In this document: one piece after another, positions 20,408-33,022 of the stretch
How the letters are laid out: each line of letters begins with the position of its first letter
Numbering within the stretch: the first letter of the stretch is position 1
NCBI GenBank assembly: GCA_963170055.1
Contig: CAUJGJ010000444.1
Location: 4,000,618-4,064,617, forward strand
Source: Halisarca cf. caerulea
Lineage: Eukaryota > Porifera > Demospongiae > Chondrillida > Halisarcidae
Length of the DNA stretch: 64,000 nt
Reading direction: 5' to 3'
Position numbers and translations under genes: made by a program
Notes under the pieces: model-generated
Databases searched by the model: none
Told to the model about the DNA's origin: nothing
Seen by the model: only the letters and a program-made list of their open reading frames with translations

Positions 20408-20865
20408 TTATTGTCCTGTGATCCCTCCTTCTTTATCCACAATTTTGTGTAAAGCTGGGAATGTGTGGCCAATATATTTGCAGCATTTCTCAGGAGTCAT
20501 CTTTAGTCTCCAGAACAAACGAATCCCTTCTACTAGTTCCTTTTTACTGAGAGGTTTCACATGCCTTGCAATAAAGTGTTTTAACTCTGCCCATACACGT
20601 TCTATGGGATTCAAGTCTGCTGCAGACTGCTGGCAGGTGTCGGCCACCAGTTGATATCCTTTTCCTGATAAAAATCCTTGGCAACACGACTGGTATGCTT
20701 GGGGTCGTTGTCTTGCATGAACCGATATTGTGTGCCTTGGAATTTGTCAGCAATGAAAGGGAGAAAGAAGTCTTCCAGAATTTTAACATACAATGCGCCA
20801 TCCATTATTTGATCGAATATGCAAATGTGGGTGGCCAAACCTCTGGAAATGCAGTACTTGCTAGT
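20408..20865 (-). pseudogene. Tc1/mariner transposase C-terminal fragment
   Basis: The minus strand reads 'ICIFDQIMDGALYVKIL', then 'YRFMQDNDPKHTSRVAK' with the second catalytic Asp, and 'SAADLNPIERVWAELKHF' with the terminal Glu (DD34E layout), ending '...VDKEGGITGQ'. The N-terminal half, including the DNA-binding domain and first Asp, is absent. A short insertion with frame change lies between 'WWPTPA' and 'SADLNPIE' near 20640. No terminal repeats were found nearby. Confidence 0.8.
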
Positions 20866-21199
20866 TGCCTGGTATGTGGCACATTGCACATTGGTTAGAT
20901 GTAAATATAAGACTTCTTTTGAACAAGATTATTAGCTCACTTCAGTAAAGAAAGGTATGTACACTTCTTAGAACCCAATGAATCATAGTAGCTGACACTT
21001 TCATTGCATCTATCTATAATCTGCATGGATGAGTATCAAGGAATAATTGTTTAAATCCTCACCCTTCATGTGTGTATATAATTATTCTACCTCACACCCA
21101 ATGTCCAATGTCTGTTTTGTACTACTGGTACCATTATGAAGGCATGTGAATCCACATCAGGCTAAAGGCATATCAGGAGATAGTATCAATTTGGTATGG

Positions 21200-21610
21200 C
21201 TTACCGGTATCCACTGTTGTACAATGTAGTTGCCAGTTGCCATGAATGTGTAAAACTTATGTGGCATCATGAGAACGTCAATTCCCTGCACATGTACGTA
21301 TTCAGTGATGCACAATATGTATTGTATGTAATACAGGACTCACCGATAGTTTGGCTTTTGCTGCAATGAGATTAAGGAATGCATCAACAGCCTACATGTG
21401 GAAATTCATATACACAAGATATACCTATATTTACAATATAGGTATATCTTGAGTTGAGCTACGTGTAGTATATACTTCTCCAGTAGCATTTCCTCCTCTG
21501 AGGACATCATCCAAATCATGTCCTTGGGCAAATGTGTACCACTCCATTGAATGTTGTGGTTCAGAGACAGCTATTGTAGCTGTTACCTCTTCCAAGGTGA
21601 ACTTCCTCAA
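21200..21610 (-). pseudogene. MULE copy 1: Ulp1-like protease exons
   Basis: Three exon-like blocks in order on the minus strand: 21600-21483 (WLRKFTLEEVTATIAV..., then 'FAQGHDLDDVLRGGN'), 21390-21345 (AVDAFLNLIAAKAKLS), and about 21290-21200 (GIDVLMMPHKFYTFMATG). The same three blocks occur in the same order at 43810-43000. Their layout resembles the N-terminal half of Ulp1/C48 cysteine peptidases that some MULEs carry. The catalytic His-Trp segment is not seen in this copy. It belongs with the CXXC and SWIM blocks upstream. Confidence 0.45.
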
Positions 21611-21890
21611 CCATACTCTCCTGCTTGCTGCATTTTGTGTATGTGTATATATACAACATAAATATCTACTACAATGTGGGTGACCCCATTTTTGGTAACT
21701 TACGTATGATCATATTCTCTAAATCTGTATTCATAGGAAGAGCAGTGCCAGTAACCTTTTCATACTCAGATTTAACATCTTTCTTGCCTACTTCTTTTGG
21801 TGTTATTTAAAATGCTCGTGGACACATTTGGTACTGTCAGTGTATATGCATGCATATAATATACACATGTACACTGAATTCTTTGTTTAA

Positions 21891-22697
21891 CCCTTAAACG
21901 TTTGCGTTTCCGGTGAAAATCTAGACCCTTAACGTTTGTAAGCCAAATATCTGGCGCGGACTTCAAGCTTTAAAATAGCCAGTATTTTGCTTGTGAAATT
22001 TTCTTATATGCTTAGTATCTTGTCGTAGCATATTAGGTAAACTTCATCAGCCCTTGTTTGCACCTTTTTAGTTGGTTCTCCGTCTTGTCGGCAAAGTAAG
22101 ACTTCCATAAGCTAAGTCTTGCAATACGTGCACATTTACAGATATTATTTTAAGGTTTGAAAGGATGCCTAGTGCATATAAAGCTTCGTACACGTTGCAT
22201 TCTACACAAAGAAAACCATTTCTAAACAGAAAAGCATCTACTGTCCATTTCATGGAGAATACAAAGAACAGTTTATCCGTACTAACTTCAGATATAAACT
22301 GAAAACTACCTGATTCATTACAGAAGATTGTAATTGCTCAAATCCTCTTCATGAGTACCTTCATCCACATTTCAAGTAATGAAAAACGACGTAGAACTAA
22401 AATTAGGCGAGATATCCACTAAAATGTTTCAGATACGCAACATGGGTAGCCATTTTTGGTCCGTAAACTATTGAATTTTTTGTATATCTATTGGCGTTTC
22501 TTGTAAATTTTTGTATAATAGCAACTTTTAATAGGCTGTATCTTCTTTTGTACTGATCGCACAAGGTTGATACTATACAAAGTTACATATGTATCCAGTA
22601 CTAACACACAGCTAAAGAATCAATATTATAGGACGAAATTGCGAAATACGAACTTTAGGGGGTCACGCCAGAAAACTGGCTTATAAACGTTTAAGGG
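21891..22697. mobile_element. piggyBac-type MITE with TTAA target
   Basis: The ends CCCTTAAACGTTT and AAACGTTTAAGGG are inverted and flanked by TTAA at 21887-21890 and 22698-22701. It is 807 bp without an ORF. The terminal CCCTT and TTAA target fit piggyBac. The ends differ from the piggyBac at 36106-39577, so a different family mobilised it. It splits MULE copy 1 between the CXXC and Ulp1-like blocks. Confidence 0.8.
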
Positions 22698-22739
22698 TTA
22701 AATGTGCTTACAGTCTTCATCACTTTCTACCACGTTGGT

Positions 22740-22880
22740 ACTTCTTCCCACACTGACACATGTGCGTTCTTTGCATCTCCTTTTCAGCTTTCCGGGGCCT
22801 CCATACTATGGCATGTCTTGGCAGTTTATGCACAACTTACAATCTGGCTTAGCACATCTAGTACACTGGCATGTTTTTGT
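22740..22880 (-). pseudogene. MULE copy 1: CXXC zinc finger exon with in-frame TAG
   Basis: The minus strand reads 'QCTRCAKPDCKLCINCQDMP', then TAG, then 'YGGPGKLKRRCKERTC'. This is the hallmark of zf-CXXC domains (C-x2-C...C-x2-C then DMP-x-x-GGPG), which bind unmethylated CpG in proteins such as CFP1 and DNMT1. The TAG replaces the residue after DMP. A C-to-T change from CAG, or a single change from AAG, would explain it. An upstream C-x2-C pair (CMHC) may belong to it. Its neighbours are SWIM upstream and Ulp1-like exons downstream. Confidence 0.65.
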
Positions 22881-23199
22881 TGTGTTAAAACAATGCATGC
22901 ATGTATGTGTTGGTATGTGTTGTGCCATGCTAGCTTCCTTACTTTGTTGTTCCTTCTTTGCCTTCGGTGCGGCCAGGAGCTCAACAATATCTGTGCATGT
23001 GAATTGTACACACATGGCACAAGTACATCGTGTATATCAATGTATCTGTCGATATTTGATATTCATACCATCAATATCCCCTTCTCTTGGCTTTTTCTTT
23101 CCTGATTTTTTGTCTTTCTTACTTTTACTTCTTTTTCACAGCTGGATCAAGGTATTGTACTTTTGCTCACTGAAATTGTTTGTCCCAGTGCCATCTTCA

Positions 23200-23345
23200 C
23201 AGCAATAATATAATAGCCGTTGCTGGTGCTGGGGCAACTGCAGGACTCTTCAGGATAAAGTGTAGCAACCCTTGGTGTCCCTGCGGTGCCCTTGACATTC
23301 CACCCCATAAATGTAAATCGAATGAGACTTTATCCAGCTCAACCA
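23200..23345 (-). pseudogene. MULE copy 1: SWIM zinc finger block, frameshifted
   Basis: After 'DKVSFDLHL' the frame shifts to 'NVKGTAGTPRVATLYPEE' and 'SCSCPSTSNGYYIIAVKM'. It aligns with the intact exon at 46900-47111 (CSCPSVGECYHIKAI). The second Cys-x-His pair of SWIM (C-Y-H) is degraded here to G-Y-Y. SWIM fingers are typical of MULE transposases. This copy is dead. Confidence 0.55.
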
Positions 23346-25960
23346 CCCTCTGAACCTGAGCTGTTTGGGTCAGTGAGTTTGCGGGGATGTAATACCTATA
23401 CATGTATGCATTCATATTACATAATCTCTCAGTATCTTGACAGCTTATAACATGTGGATCATAGGTCCCCCCCATACATGGCAAATAAAACCCTGCATAC
23501 TTAATAGTGCGATTTTCTCTACTTTTCTTGTACTCTGTACATTTGCTTTCCTTTCTTGAGGAGTATTTCAACCTTCATGATTAAGTGATGCATACGTACA
23601 TACAGTACATATTATAATTTACGTGTGTACGTACGTAAATACATCCCAATACTGGGGTGTACGTACATGTTGTTTAGTGGATAGACATACTTGGTAAAGT
23701 ATCGTTTTGTTTTGCAGTTGTGTTTGATGTCTCCATGCTCTTGTCTTGAGAAAGAATTGGAGACTGGCTGTGAGCCTATTAACTCATATTCAATAATTGT
23801 CATTATAGCTGTGATACCTTCTGCAATAATTTGCTGCATGCATATGTTTGGATTATGCATGACAGCTCACTTTACTTGATGATTTGTCTCTTGCAAATAC
23901 CATGTAAGTACATGCAGCTTTTCATAGTTTGGCATACTACAATCAGGTTTAGTTTTGTACAGCCGTAAACATGTACTAGGTTCTGAACTTTGTTCACAAC
24001 TCGTAGTCACGAGAAGGGCGCGTAATCCACGTATGATCCGTGATCCGTGTGATCCGCGTTTTACAGGGTGGGACTAAAATGTGGAACGGAATGAGGAACA
24101 TGGAACAGAAAAGTAACATGTTGAGGAATGGAGTTGACCCATGGTCACGTGTGGTCACACGCATCTTTTGAAACTATGAGCGGCTCTATGAACTAACCTA
24201 GTCTGCTGAACTATCCTTTCAGAAAGCACGCAAGTAAGTCTTGCGCTTTGTTCGGTGATACATATACAGTCACTCATCCAAGCTACTTCTAATAAACCTC
24301 CACAACATGACTAGGTGCTTGTAGGAATGGTCTGTGGCTACAGGCACCCTTGTCTAAATAATCGATATAAAATAATAGCCTCTTACCCTGATACCCATTA
24401 GTTTCGTTATGTTGAGGGAGACATAATTTATTATGCCAATAACAATGGATACAAAAATAAAGAAGCCAAAACACTTCAAAATATGTCATTGATAAACATA
24501 GAATAGGCCTTGCTCTTATCTACCCTGAGTACCTCTTGTATGATCAACATCATAGCCTACAGAGAAGGCTAAAGAATGAGCACTTTAACATTATATTGTA
24601 TTTTTGTAAATGGGCACATTTTGTTTAGTTCTTACTTCGGGATAGAGAACAAGGAGTGCAGCTCGAATGACCTGATGCCAGTTCCACTGTGTTAGCGGGA
24701 GGGCCAAGGCAAACAAATAGGCTTGGATTTCACTTCTTTACATAGACAAAGAAAGTTAACATTGTTAGCTAAAATTGCACACACAGACTCACCATACTAC
24801 ATAACGTAGTATTGAATGTCTATGATAGCACCCAGTGTAGAATTGAATTGACAACATTAAATAATTGATTTTGTGTATACTGAAGGCTTTGTTTTACCGT
24901 ATATGTATTCAGTGGAACTTGCTTAGTAAGTTCAGTGAAGCCTCTCTGACACTGGACGAGAACTAAAATTTCCTGTACAGTCCTATGCAGAGGATTAGTG
25001 CAGGGCACTCCACTGGGACGTTTCCTTTGGAATGTCCACTTAGAATATGTTAAGGACATGCATGCCAAATTACCTGGCAGTGCATTACATATTTATTATG
25101 CTCCCATGGTAAATTGAATTCTTATTATTTTGTTTGGCATTTGCACTATATAATATATAAATTACATACATACTTTGTGTGCATGCATGATAACTGCAAC
25201 AATTTGAAATCTCATGTTAGCACTATAAAATTATATTATAATCATGCACCATTATAGCGTGTTGAAACTTCAAATTGCCTGAACGCATTTTTTGTGATTT
25301 TTGTGTATTGGAAGCCATCTACAAAAAAATGAAGCCTGCAAAATAATATTTACTTCAGGCTCTAATGCAATAACCAAAATGGCCATCAAACAAAGAACAT
25401 CAGATTCTGCATTCATTGCAGAGACCATCCTTGTGAAAGACCATGTGCCTCTTGTGTAAGACTGGTTTACTTAATCACAAATCAATGTATATACATGTAT
25501 AATTATTCAAGTTCCCCCTTATCACCTTTCACATGCATGCTCCCTTAAGGGCTACTGCATGTATTTTCAGTACATATTCACAGCATGCAGCTATTGAAAA
25601 CAAAAAAGTGATCATGCACTAAATGTATGATGTACGTATCTTTTAGTTCTGAATCAACAATTATTAATAAAATATCAAATGGCACAATAATCAGTTACAT
25701 ATAACTATTACACGTTAAAGTTGATACATGTAAAATAGGAACTTAAACATGTACCACAATAATAATTGATGTACATAGTATTACGCTGCATGTATGCAAC
25801 TACATGCAGTGAGTACATGTATGCTCAGTCAATACAACTACATACAAGCAATACAGGACCTGGTTCATCTTCCAGTTTGTCAACAAGTGAGATTGTTCTA
25901 GATTGTATGAATTGTACTGGAATAAAACTGTGAATACCATCAAGTTCGTATGAATCATTT
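23346..25960. other. Largely unannotated interval
   Basis: No complete gene is seen. The minus strand at about 25060-24900 reads like an exon ('SKWTFQRKRPSGVPCTNP', 'TVQEILVLVQ') without a recognised family, and may be upstream MULE sequence. Palindromic GTACGTAC and TGCATGCA motifs are frequent. The downstream end of the CACTA element must lie here, but I could not locate a terminal repeat. Confidence 0.35.
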
Positions 25961-26084
25961 TCCTATACAGTGATAGGTTTACCATACACATTATGTTTTC
26001 CATGATATTTGTACCATGTCACTGAAACGAGCACATGAGTTAAATTTAGAGAATTAATTGTAATACAATGTTGAAGAACAAAAT

Positions 26085-29000
26085 TTATATGTGCTGGCCT
26101 AAGAAGAATTTGATTGTGTCCTGGACAAAACGGTTCAGAAATAAATCCTGAAGGAAAACAGGGGATCCAAACAGTTCTACATCCCATTTCACAATAACTA
26201 TGGAGGATGAGCTGCTGAGGCTCTTACAACTGCCAAATTGAATTTCACTCAGCTTTACAGAACTATATTTGAAGCATGCCATTGGCATCTCAACATCTTC
26301 CATTGGCACCTTATATAGCTTAAAATACATCTTGTGAATGATTTCAGCCTGAAATGGTTGAAGTATATAGCGAGAACAGCGTTTGGGTAGTCTAATATCA
26401 CTTCCAGGTAAGATGATGGCCCATTTATACTGATGTTCACAATCCTGATCATCAGACATGCCTCCTTCAGGGTTCAAAGTATGGTCATTTATGGTAATAT
26501 TGACTAAACCAACAAGTTTTGAATGATGTAGCTGATAGAGTGAGGTGAATTCCTCTGGCAGATCCTCAGAAAGAGTGTCCAATAGCAGTAAGTTATCACT
26601 GAGAAATTGATGCATCAATTGAACTTCAATAGCTCGGTTATTGTTGGGTGTACTTCCTAGGAGACCATTATACCGCTCAAACGCGTAAAGCCAGAAGCCA
26701 TGAAGTGGACCATAGTCTTCAATACATGCTCGCAAATGACAATGCATGTGCATGTTGGGAGTGATTTTATTAGTCCCATACAACCTTTCAACCCTTTTAC
26801 AAAATTGCAGTAGCAAAGCACTGCTAAGTATGGTTGACATAAAGTTGGCGGATGCCAACTTTATGTCATGAGTTGTCAAGGATTTACAACACAGGTGAGT
26901 ACACGCAAGAACAAAATGGCGCCAACAATCAATGTGATTACCATGAACCATATCATGCATAGCAAGTAAAGAGTAATAGAGTACCCAATTTTTCCACTGC
27001 TCTGCAGTGAAGGATAAAAATCCAGATTCAATCTTGCGGGGGATTCGCCCAATATCTGAAGGTACTTTACATGAATCTATACGTTGCTGAATAAGTTGGA
27101 ATTGCTTATCAGTAATTATTCCAAATTCCATCCAAATGTCTTTTAGGACATACTTAGCAGTGCCTAGGAACAGGTTGTGCATAGGGTCAACAATAAGCAT
27201 CCTAGGAGCATCGAAGTAGGGCAATTTTAATAATACAGAGAATCGACAGCCTTTCTCGCTTTCTTTTCTTACACGAGCGGTACGGGTATGGAAATTTTGC
27301 AATTGAAATGCAACATCTCGATGCTCTGAGCCAGTTCGAAGCTGCCAACTATCACGATCAAACCCTGAGTAATCCATACTACCAACAGATCCAATGAACC
27401 TCTTTAGACAACAAGAACAACCAAGTGATGCTGAATAACTCAGAAATCCACACAGTTTCTGACCAGCAGGTAAGTCGCAAGCTACACAAAGCAAAGCACA
27501 GCGAATCATTTTCTTACTAGATGAACCATTTGTATTCATATTTACTCCTTGCCAGAACTTCAAAAGCTCATCCACAAAAGGTTCCAAGAAAAAAATTAAT
27601 GTTATTGGGTTCACGAGGCCCTGGAATTATTCCTAAAAGAATAACATTTTCACGTTTGTAACGTATTGGTCGGGGCAGATTCATAATGGTGACATACAAT
27701 ACACCTACATGCAGGAACATGCTTGTATGGCTGGAAGAAATCAAAATTCATCATTAGAGCCAGATTGCCTGGTTCTGAGAGGAAAGGATTTCATCAAATG
27801 CATAAAAGTCTTTCCATAACTGTCCATCATAGATGTCAGCTAAAGTATCCTCAGCTACCTGACGTGTTCTCCACTGTTCACAGCTTGATAGAAAGCCTGG
27901 TTTTGTAACAATGTTTGGAGAGATGTTTCAAAACCTGAATAGCAATAAGTAATAAAGGGATACAAAAAAGTCTTCCCTGCTGCCAACTCAACAGTTTTCA
28001 ATAATAGACACCCACACTGGGAGCGTTTGGCCTTATGTGGATGATGAGGATAGGCTACAAAAGAGCACACCTTGCTTCTCTTAAGTCTTTCAGATTCTAA
28101 ATACTCACCACATTCATGAAAGTGATATATCTTGTGGCATTTACGGCAAACAACATAACGTACAAATTTTATGCTATACTTTGGATTTACAAGCTTCCTA
28201 GCTTTCTCTAGAGACTGTGGAAACTGTTCAAAGTATTGGAAGCATTCAGGATGATGAGAGGAAAAGAAATGAATAAACACACAGGAATTTGAGTATTGAG
28301 CGGACAACATTGTCAGAGAGATGGAAGTATCCTTGAAAATACAAAATGTACAGCACAATCCACCTTGTGTAAGGGCATGAATTCCGATCATCACCACAAT
28401 CTCTGAGGTCTTCAGGCTCATTATCCTCAGAGCTAGTCTTCTGAATCACCTCTTAAGTCACTCACATACTCAGTGTCAGCATCTACATCTGCATTGTTAT
28501 TCCAGACTTCCTCTGGCTCACTCCATATACAACTAATATCCATGTCACTGGCTGATTCTTGTGCTACACAAAAAATTATAAAGAGTGGCTTCATTTACTG
28601 TTACAAAAGTGCAATTATAGCTCAACTTGAGTCTTCTTCACTGCAACTCAAGAAGACTGAAGTCAACCTAATAATAATAGTACGATAAATACAGTCAAAC
28701 CTCGTTGGTGAGTACACCTGGGGACCCTCCAAATTGCTACTCACTATCAGTAGTACTTGCTAACCATATAGATTAGTATTATATAATAAGCTGGGGTATC
28801 ATATCCTTGTACTTCCTAACCAGGTATTACTCATTAACAGTGTTCTTATTAACGAGGTTTGAACTGTAATCAGAGAATATAGTGTTGTGTACTGAAACAG
28901 CAGTAACTATCATGAAATGTATGACACACACACAATCACTGCAATTAAAATTAGGCATGCAAAACTTACATTCAGTCTCTTGGGATGAGAAAGAAGTCAT

Positions 29001-29643
29001 GGAAAGAAGGGGACCATCGTCACCATTGTCATTACCATCATCCTCATCATCACTGTGAGCATTGTCATCATCGTCATCCATACAGATATCAGAAAGGGAA
29101 CATGGTTCACTGTCAGAATTCTGGTGATCATCCACTATTTCACCTCGACAATGAGTGTGTCCTTTGCCAATGATGACCTTTGAAAGCATTAAATAAGGTA
29201 CAAACAACTAAGTACACTAGACAAGACTGTTACCAGGCAAGTAATATACAAGGACTAAAACTACAGGTAAGTACAAAAAATATATACAGATTAACTCAAT
29301 CAGTGAAGAGTGCTACCCACTCAAACTATACATATTAAGAAACAATTATAGAATACTTATAAGAAATGATTATAAGCTAAACTATACTAATAGCAAGGTT
29401 GATATCACTTACCTCTTCACCAAATCTCCTCTTATGTGCCTTATATGTTTTTAACGAAAGAAGCTGATCACAGTGAAAACAAAATCTACAATCAGGCCTC
29501 ATACATCTACTGTCTTTCTGGACCAGTTCAATATCATCTGTAGAATTTAAATTTCCCTGTATTTCGGCTGCCATAACATCCACACCAGCAATATTAACGT
29601 TGCTATCCAAATCAGTGGAAATCTTCTGCCGCTTAGCAGCCAT
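26085..29643 (-). pseudogene. CACTA/EnSpm (Tnp2-type) transposase, frameshifted
   Basis: Exon 1 (29643-29413, 77 codons) opens MAAKRQKIS and carries a C-x4-C...C-x2-C finger (CMRPDCRFCFHC). Exon 2 (29177-28970) is very acidic. Exon 3 starts near 28564. From about 28450 the frame shifts several times ('YTRWIVLYILYFQGYFHLSD', then 'HHPECFQYFEQFP'). The long terminal exon (27614-26085, 509 aa) has the family hallmarks 'LIVDPMHNLFLGTAKYV', 'KITPNMHMHCHL' and 'YAFERYNGLLGS'. Tnp2 transposases cut CACTA elements and leave 2-3 bp duplications. At least three frameshifts make this copy inactive. It is divergent from the accessory gene at 29783 with only about 140 bp between starts. Confidence 0.8.
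28692..28866. mobile_element. Short pogo/mariner-type MITE
   Basis: The ends CAGTCAAACCTCGTT and AACGAGGTTTGAACTG are near-perfect inverted repeats flanked by TA (28690-28691 and 28867-28868). It is 175 bp and lies in an intron of the CACTA transposase gene. Confidence 0.8.
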
Positions 29644-29782
29644 TATAATTCCGTAACGAATGGGCCATGCACGTGACAAATCAATCACATCACAATCACG
29701 TGGTAAACTGAAGCGCGCCAACTATTACTTAAATAATTGTTTGTGGATGCTTGGTTTCATTGATTCATGAGATATCTTTACT
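29644..29782. promoter_or_regulatory. Shared divergent promoter of the CACTA genes
   Basis: The start codons of the transposase (29643, minus) and accessory gene (29783, plus) are only about 140 bp apart. The interval must therefore hold both promoters. No clear TATA box or repeated motif was recognised in it. Confidence 0.5.
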
Positions 29783-31668
29783 ATGGAGGATTACTTGTTG
29801 GATGAAGATTGCTACAATGAAGATTATGATTTCAGGGGATACGATGATTCTAATTCTGAACCGCTTTTTACTTCTGAAGGAGAAGAGGGCGGCTACCGCG
29901 ATGTTTCTGATGGTGATTGTAACTATGAAGACATTGAACCCTGTACTCCGAGGTTGTCCACTGTTTCAAAGCGAAGACCTTCTTCAGACACTGCCATTAT
30001 CAAATCCAAAAAGTCCTCTTCTATTTAGTTCCCTCCAGCCTCCGCTGACCGCCGCACATTGCAGCTCCTAAATGGTACAAGAAACACCACCCCTGTTTTG
30101 AAACAAGCAGCAACAACCAGGTCTCTTAACTTCTCCACCACCGCGACAGCTAAAGAGTTTTCCAAGTCATCTGCTAGGATTGGTTCTTCTTCATCAGGAA
30201 GCAACTCACAAGGACAACCTGTTTCAGCACCACACTTGTGTAAGAACCCATGTGAACACAACATGACAAATGAAAGGCTCACCAACACCAATTCAGAAGT
30301 TTTGTCGGCATTGAAGGACATCACCACAACTCTTAATACCCCGGTAAAAAGAGTGGAGAGAACAGAGAGCAATGTCTGTGATATTAAAAATGCACCATGC
30401 TCATCCAGCGATTCTGGATTCTCATTGCCGCAGAAAAGGCTACAGAAAACTGTCCCACTTGTTGTAAGGGTAAGAAATTGAGCAATTGAGTACATTCTTC
30501 CTGTCATTCATACTAGACTTGTCTTATGCAATAGTAGCTGGTGCAAATCACAAACATCAACAGCATTTATTCAGATGCTGTCGGGTGGTTTTGTGGATGT
30601 GGCAATATTAGTCGGCCACTTTTTATTGTTTACACTATTATGGGAAGTACTGTGTAATATTGAGACTTGTGCAGTGGTGTATGCTTGTCATGATTATACT
30701 ATGTATATGCTAGGTGAGTTTGTTCAGCATTTGAATTGCAACCACATAGGAGTACAACACTCTAAATTGAATGTAGTTACTTCAGCAATAATACAATATT
30801 ATTCAATTTGTAACTTTTTGTTATAAAGGCGGAAGTTCGAAGATGTATCAAGCTCTCAATGATGAAGACCAAGATTTTGAAGGATTCGACCTAAATCCTG
30901 GGTACGTACACATTATTAATTGAGTATGTGTAAACACATGTTTTAGTAGTACCAGTGAAACCTTACCCTGAGCTCACATGTATTTTTATAGGGTTGCTTT
31001 CAATGATCCTACCAATAAGCCTGTTGTGAGTAGAATTATGAAAGAAGCGAGAGCATTAAATCCTTCATTCTTGACTGCTCATATCCGAGGTATGCAGATG
31101 GATCCAAAGGGATGGAAACATGCTCTATTTATACCCCTACATTTTATCATTAAATACCTTCCAGATGTTATTTATACCTACTACCGCACACTGTGCCAAG
31201 AAAGTTCCTAAAAAGACGGGGAAAACATGAAAGTCGTAAAAAGAATAGAAGGCGTTGTGAACGTTTAGTCAGAGTGAGTATATACATGCATGTGCTTATG
31301 TAGATTTTGTATATAATATACTTGTCATGTTTATATTTATAATGCAGAAACTACAAGAAAGGAAATCACAATTCCAAAAGTGCAAAATACCAGATAAAGA
31401 AAAAGCTAAATGGGAAAAAGCACTCGTTGCCGATTTGATGTCCAGTGAAGAAAGCTCTCCAGAAAATGCAGATAAAATTATAGTTAAGCCAATACCATGG
31501 AGATCTGACAAAGTCAATTCCTTTTTTGATTGTCTCGATATTAAAATGAAGCAAGTACAGTCTGAACAAACCAAAAGGCAGCGCAAGGAGCAGATCATAA
31601 GTCATGAAGTTTCCAAACGTACACAACCAGATTCAAGTGCCCTTCCCAAGTGGGTTTTTGCGGGCTAG
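29783..31668 (+). pseudogene. CACTA accessory protein, multi-exon, one in-frame TAG
   Basis: Exon 1 starts MEDYLLDEDCYNEDYDF and is acidic. At 30026-30028 a TAG interrupts the frame, which then stays open to 30468 with a Ser/Thr-rich, weakly coiled segment. Later exons near 30835-30900 (MYQALNDEDQDFEGF) and 30992-31090 (DPTNKPVVSRIMKEARAL) lead to the last exon, 31348-31668: 'KAKWEKALVADLMSSEES', then 'VKPIPWRSDKVNSFFDCLD' and 'KQVQSEQTKRQRKEQI'. This C-terminal WRS/RRQ-type block accompanies Tnp2 transposases in other invertebrate EnSpm elements, to my recollection. It is presumably the DNA-binding partner. Middle splice junctions are uncertain. Confidence 0.5.
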
Positions 31669-33022
31669 AATCAATCATCTATATATACGTAATCCACCAG
31701 TTTTCAGTCTTCTCAATTTAATTAATTTTGATTTCCATTGACATAGCATTATCATGATTAACCTTAAACTTTTAATTATTATAGCTTGTCCTTATATATT
31801 AAGATTTGAATGTTTTATTATAATACAACAGTTACGCAGGTAGGTTATGTCCGAAAGCGGGGAGGATTGCTTATGGTAAAGCAGAATTGTTTACATACCA
31901 ATTACTTTGCTTACATTAGAAGGAATTTCACACAAGGGTCACATGATTTCAACACTAAATGCCTTGAACAAAGTAAAACACTTCGAAATCAGAGGTCGAA
32001 AGGTGTTCTTTCATTGCTGATTTCGTTCTAAGCTTCTCTAGAGACGATTTTGTTCGTATCAATATAAGTTAAGCAGCTATTCTGCCAGTACGCGTGGCCG
32101 TCTTGTTTGGCATGACGTAATCAAGCCACGTGACTGCATGTGATGTCAACCTACCGAACAGTCAAGTTTGATAGGAAAACTTTAATGAAAATTCCGGTGG
32201 TAGAGATCTCTGAGTTTGGCTTTGAAACTTTAGTATGTTGTTCTTAAAGGACCAAACCTCCAAAATCGAATCTTGCGACTTTGTACGTGGTCCCATTCCT
32301 TTTATGTCCAGCATCTTGTAGCTGAGGACCTTCTTTTTCACCAGAAAACCCTGGACATAACAGCCATGGAAAGGAGCTGCAAGATACAAGATTCGATTTA
32401 GTAAGATTTCAACCTGTGCTTTCGATTGAACCTTGTTTTGTGAGCAAAAGCCTGGATCTTTACCACCGGAATTTGGCATTTTCACTTTTTCGATATGGTA
32501 AAAGAAAACACGGCATGCGTAACTTATGACCGTCGTATTATCTTTTTAGCGATTCAGATACTAAGCATATATGTTCTAGATACGGTAAAAGGTGTTTTTA
32601 GAACATCTACTCCTCGTATTTAAACAGAAAACAAGCTGAATATTTGAAGGACCACGAAGACGACGCCATTTTGTTTTATGTCCATTAATCGGACATAACA
32701 TACCTGCGTACAGTACTTGAATGCAGCATAGGATTATTATGTACGTACTACTGTAATATTACTTTAAGTTTGCGTTCACCATTCATTTTATTTCATCTAT
32801 TCCATTCAATATTATAATGTTATATTTAGCTAGAATTAATAATTATGACAATCATTGTGAGGAAAAGTGTTTTGTAATTAGGTAATCATGAAACAAAAAG
32901 TAGCAACATATGATATGTAGTTTTACTGGATAGTTCATAGATCCTTTACTTGTCCATTAGCTGAAATTTGGCTCTATCCTCCACAGGAAATCCAATATAA
33001 TATATGAAATTTTGTTAATATA
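31669..33022. other. Gene-free stretch containing a long hairpin
   Basis: Only an imperfect inverted repeat (32195-32480) stands out. The distal terminal repeat of the CACTA element should lie in this interval, but I could not identify it. Confidence 0.4.
32195..32480. repeat. Imperfect inverted repeat with arms of about 120 bp
   Basis: The left arm starts ATTCCGGTGGTAGAGATC, and the right arm ends with the inverse of ATTCCGGTGGTAAAGATC. The arms also share AAATCGAATCTTG at the same distance from the end, and both reach TGTCCAG near a loop of about 50 bp. The other parts of the arms are strongly diverged. Confidence 0.65.

Noticed and set aside
22702..23208. Plus-strand ORFs of 133-168 codons
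   Set aside because: They are shadows of the minus-strand CXXC and SWIM coding blocks.
24000..33000. Precise terminal repeats for the CACTA element
   Set aside because: I looked for CACTA/CACAG ends with matching 2-3 bp duplications on both sides of 26.0-31.7 kb and found none convincing, so no element boundary is reported.
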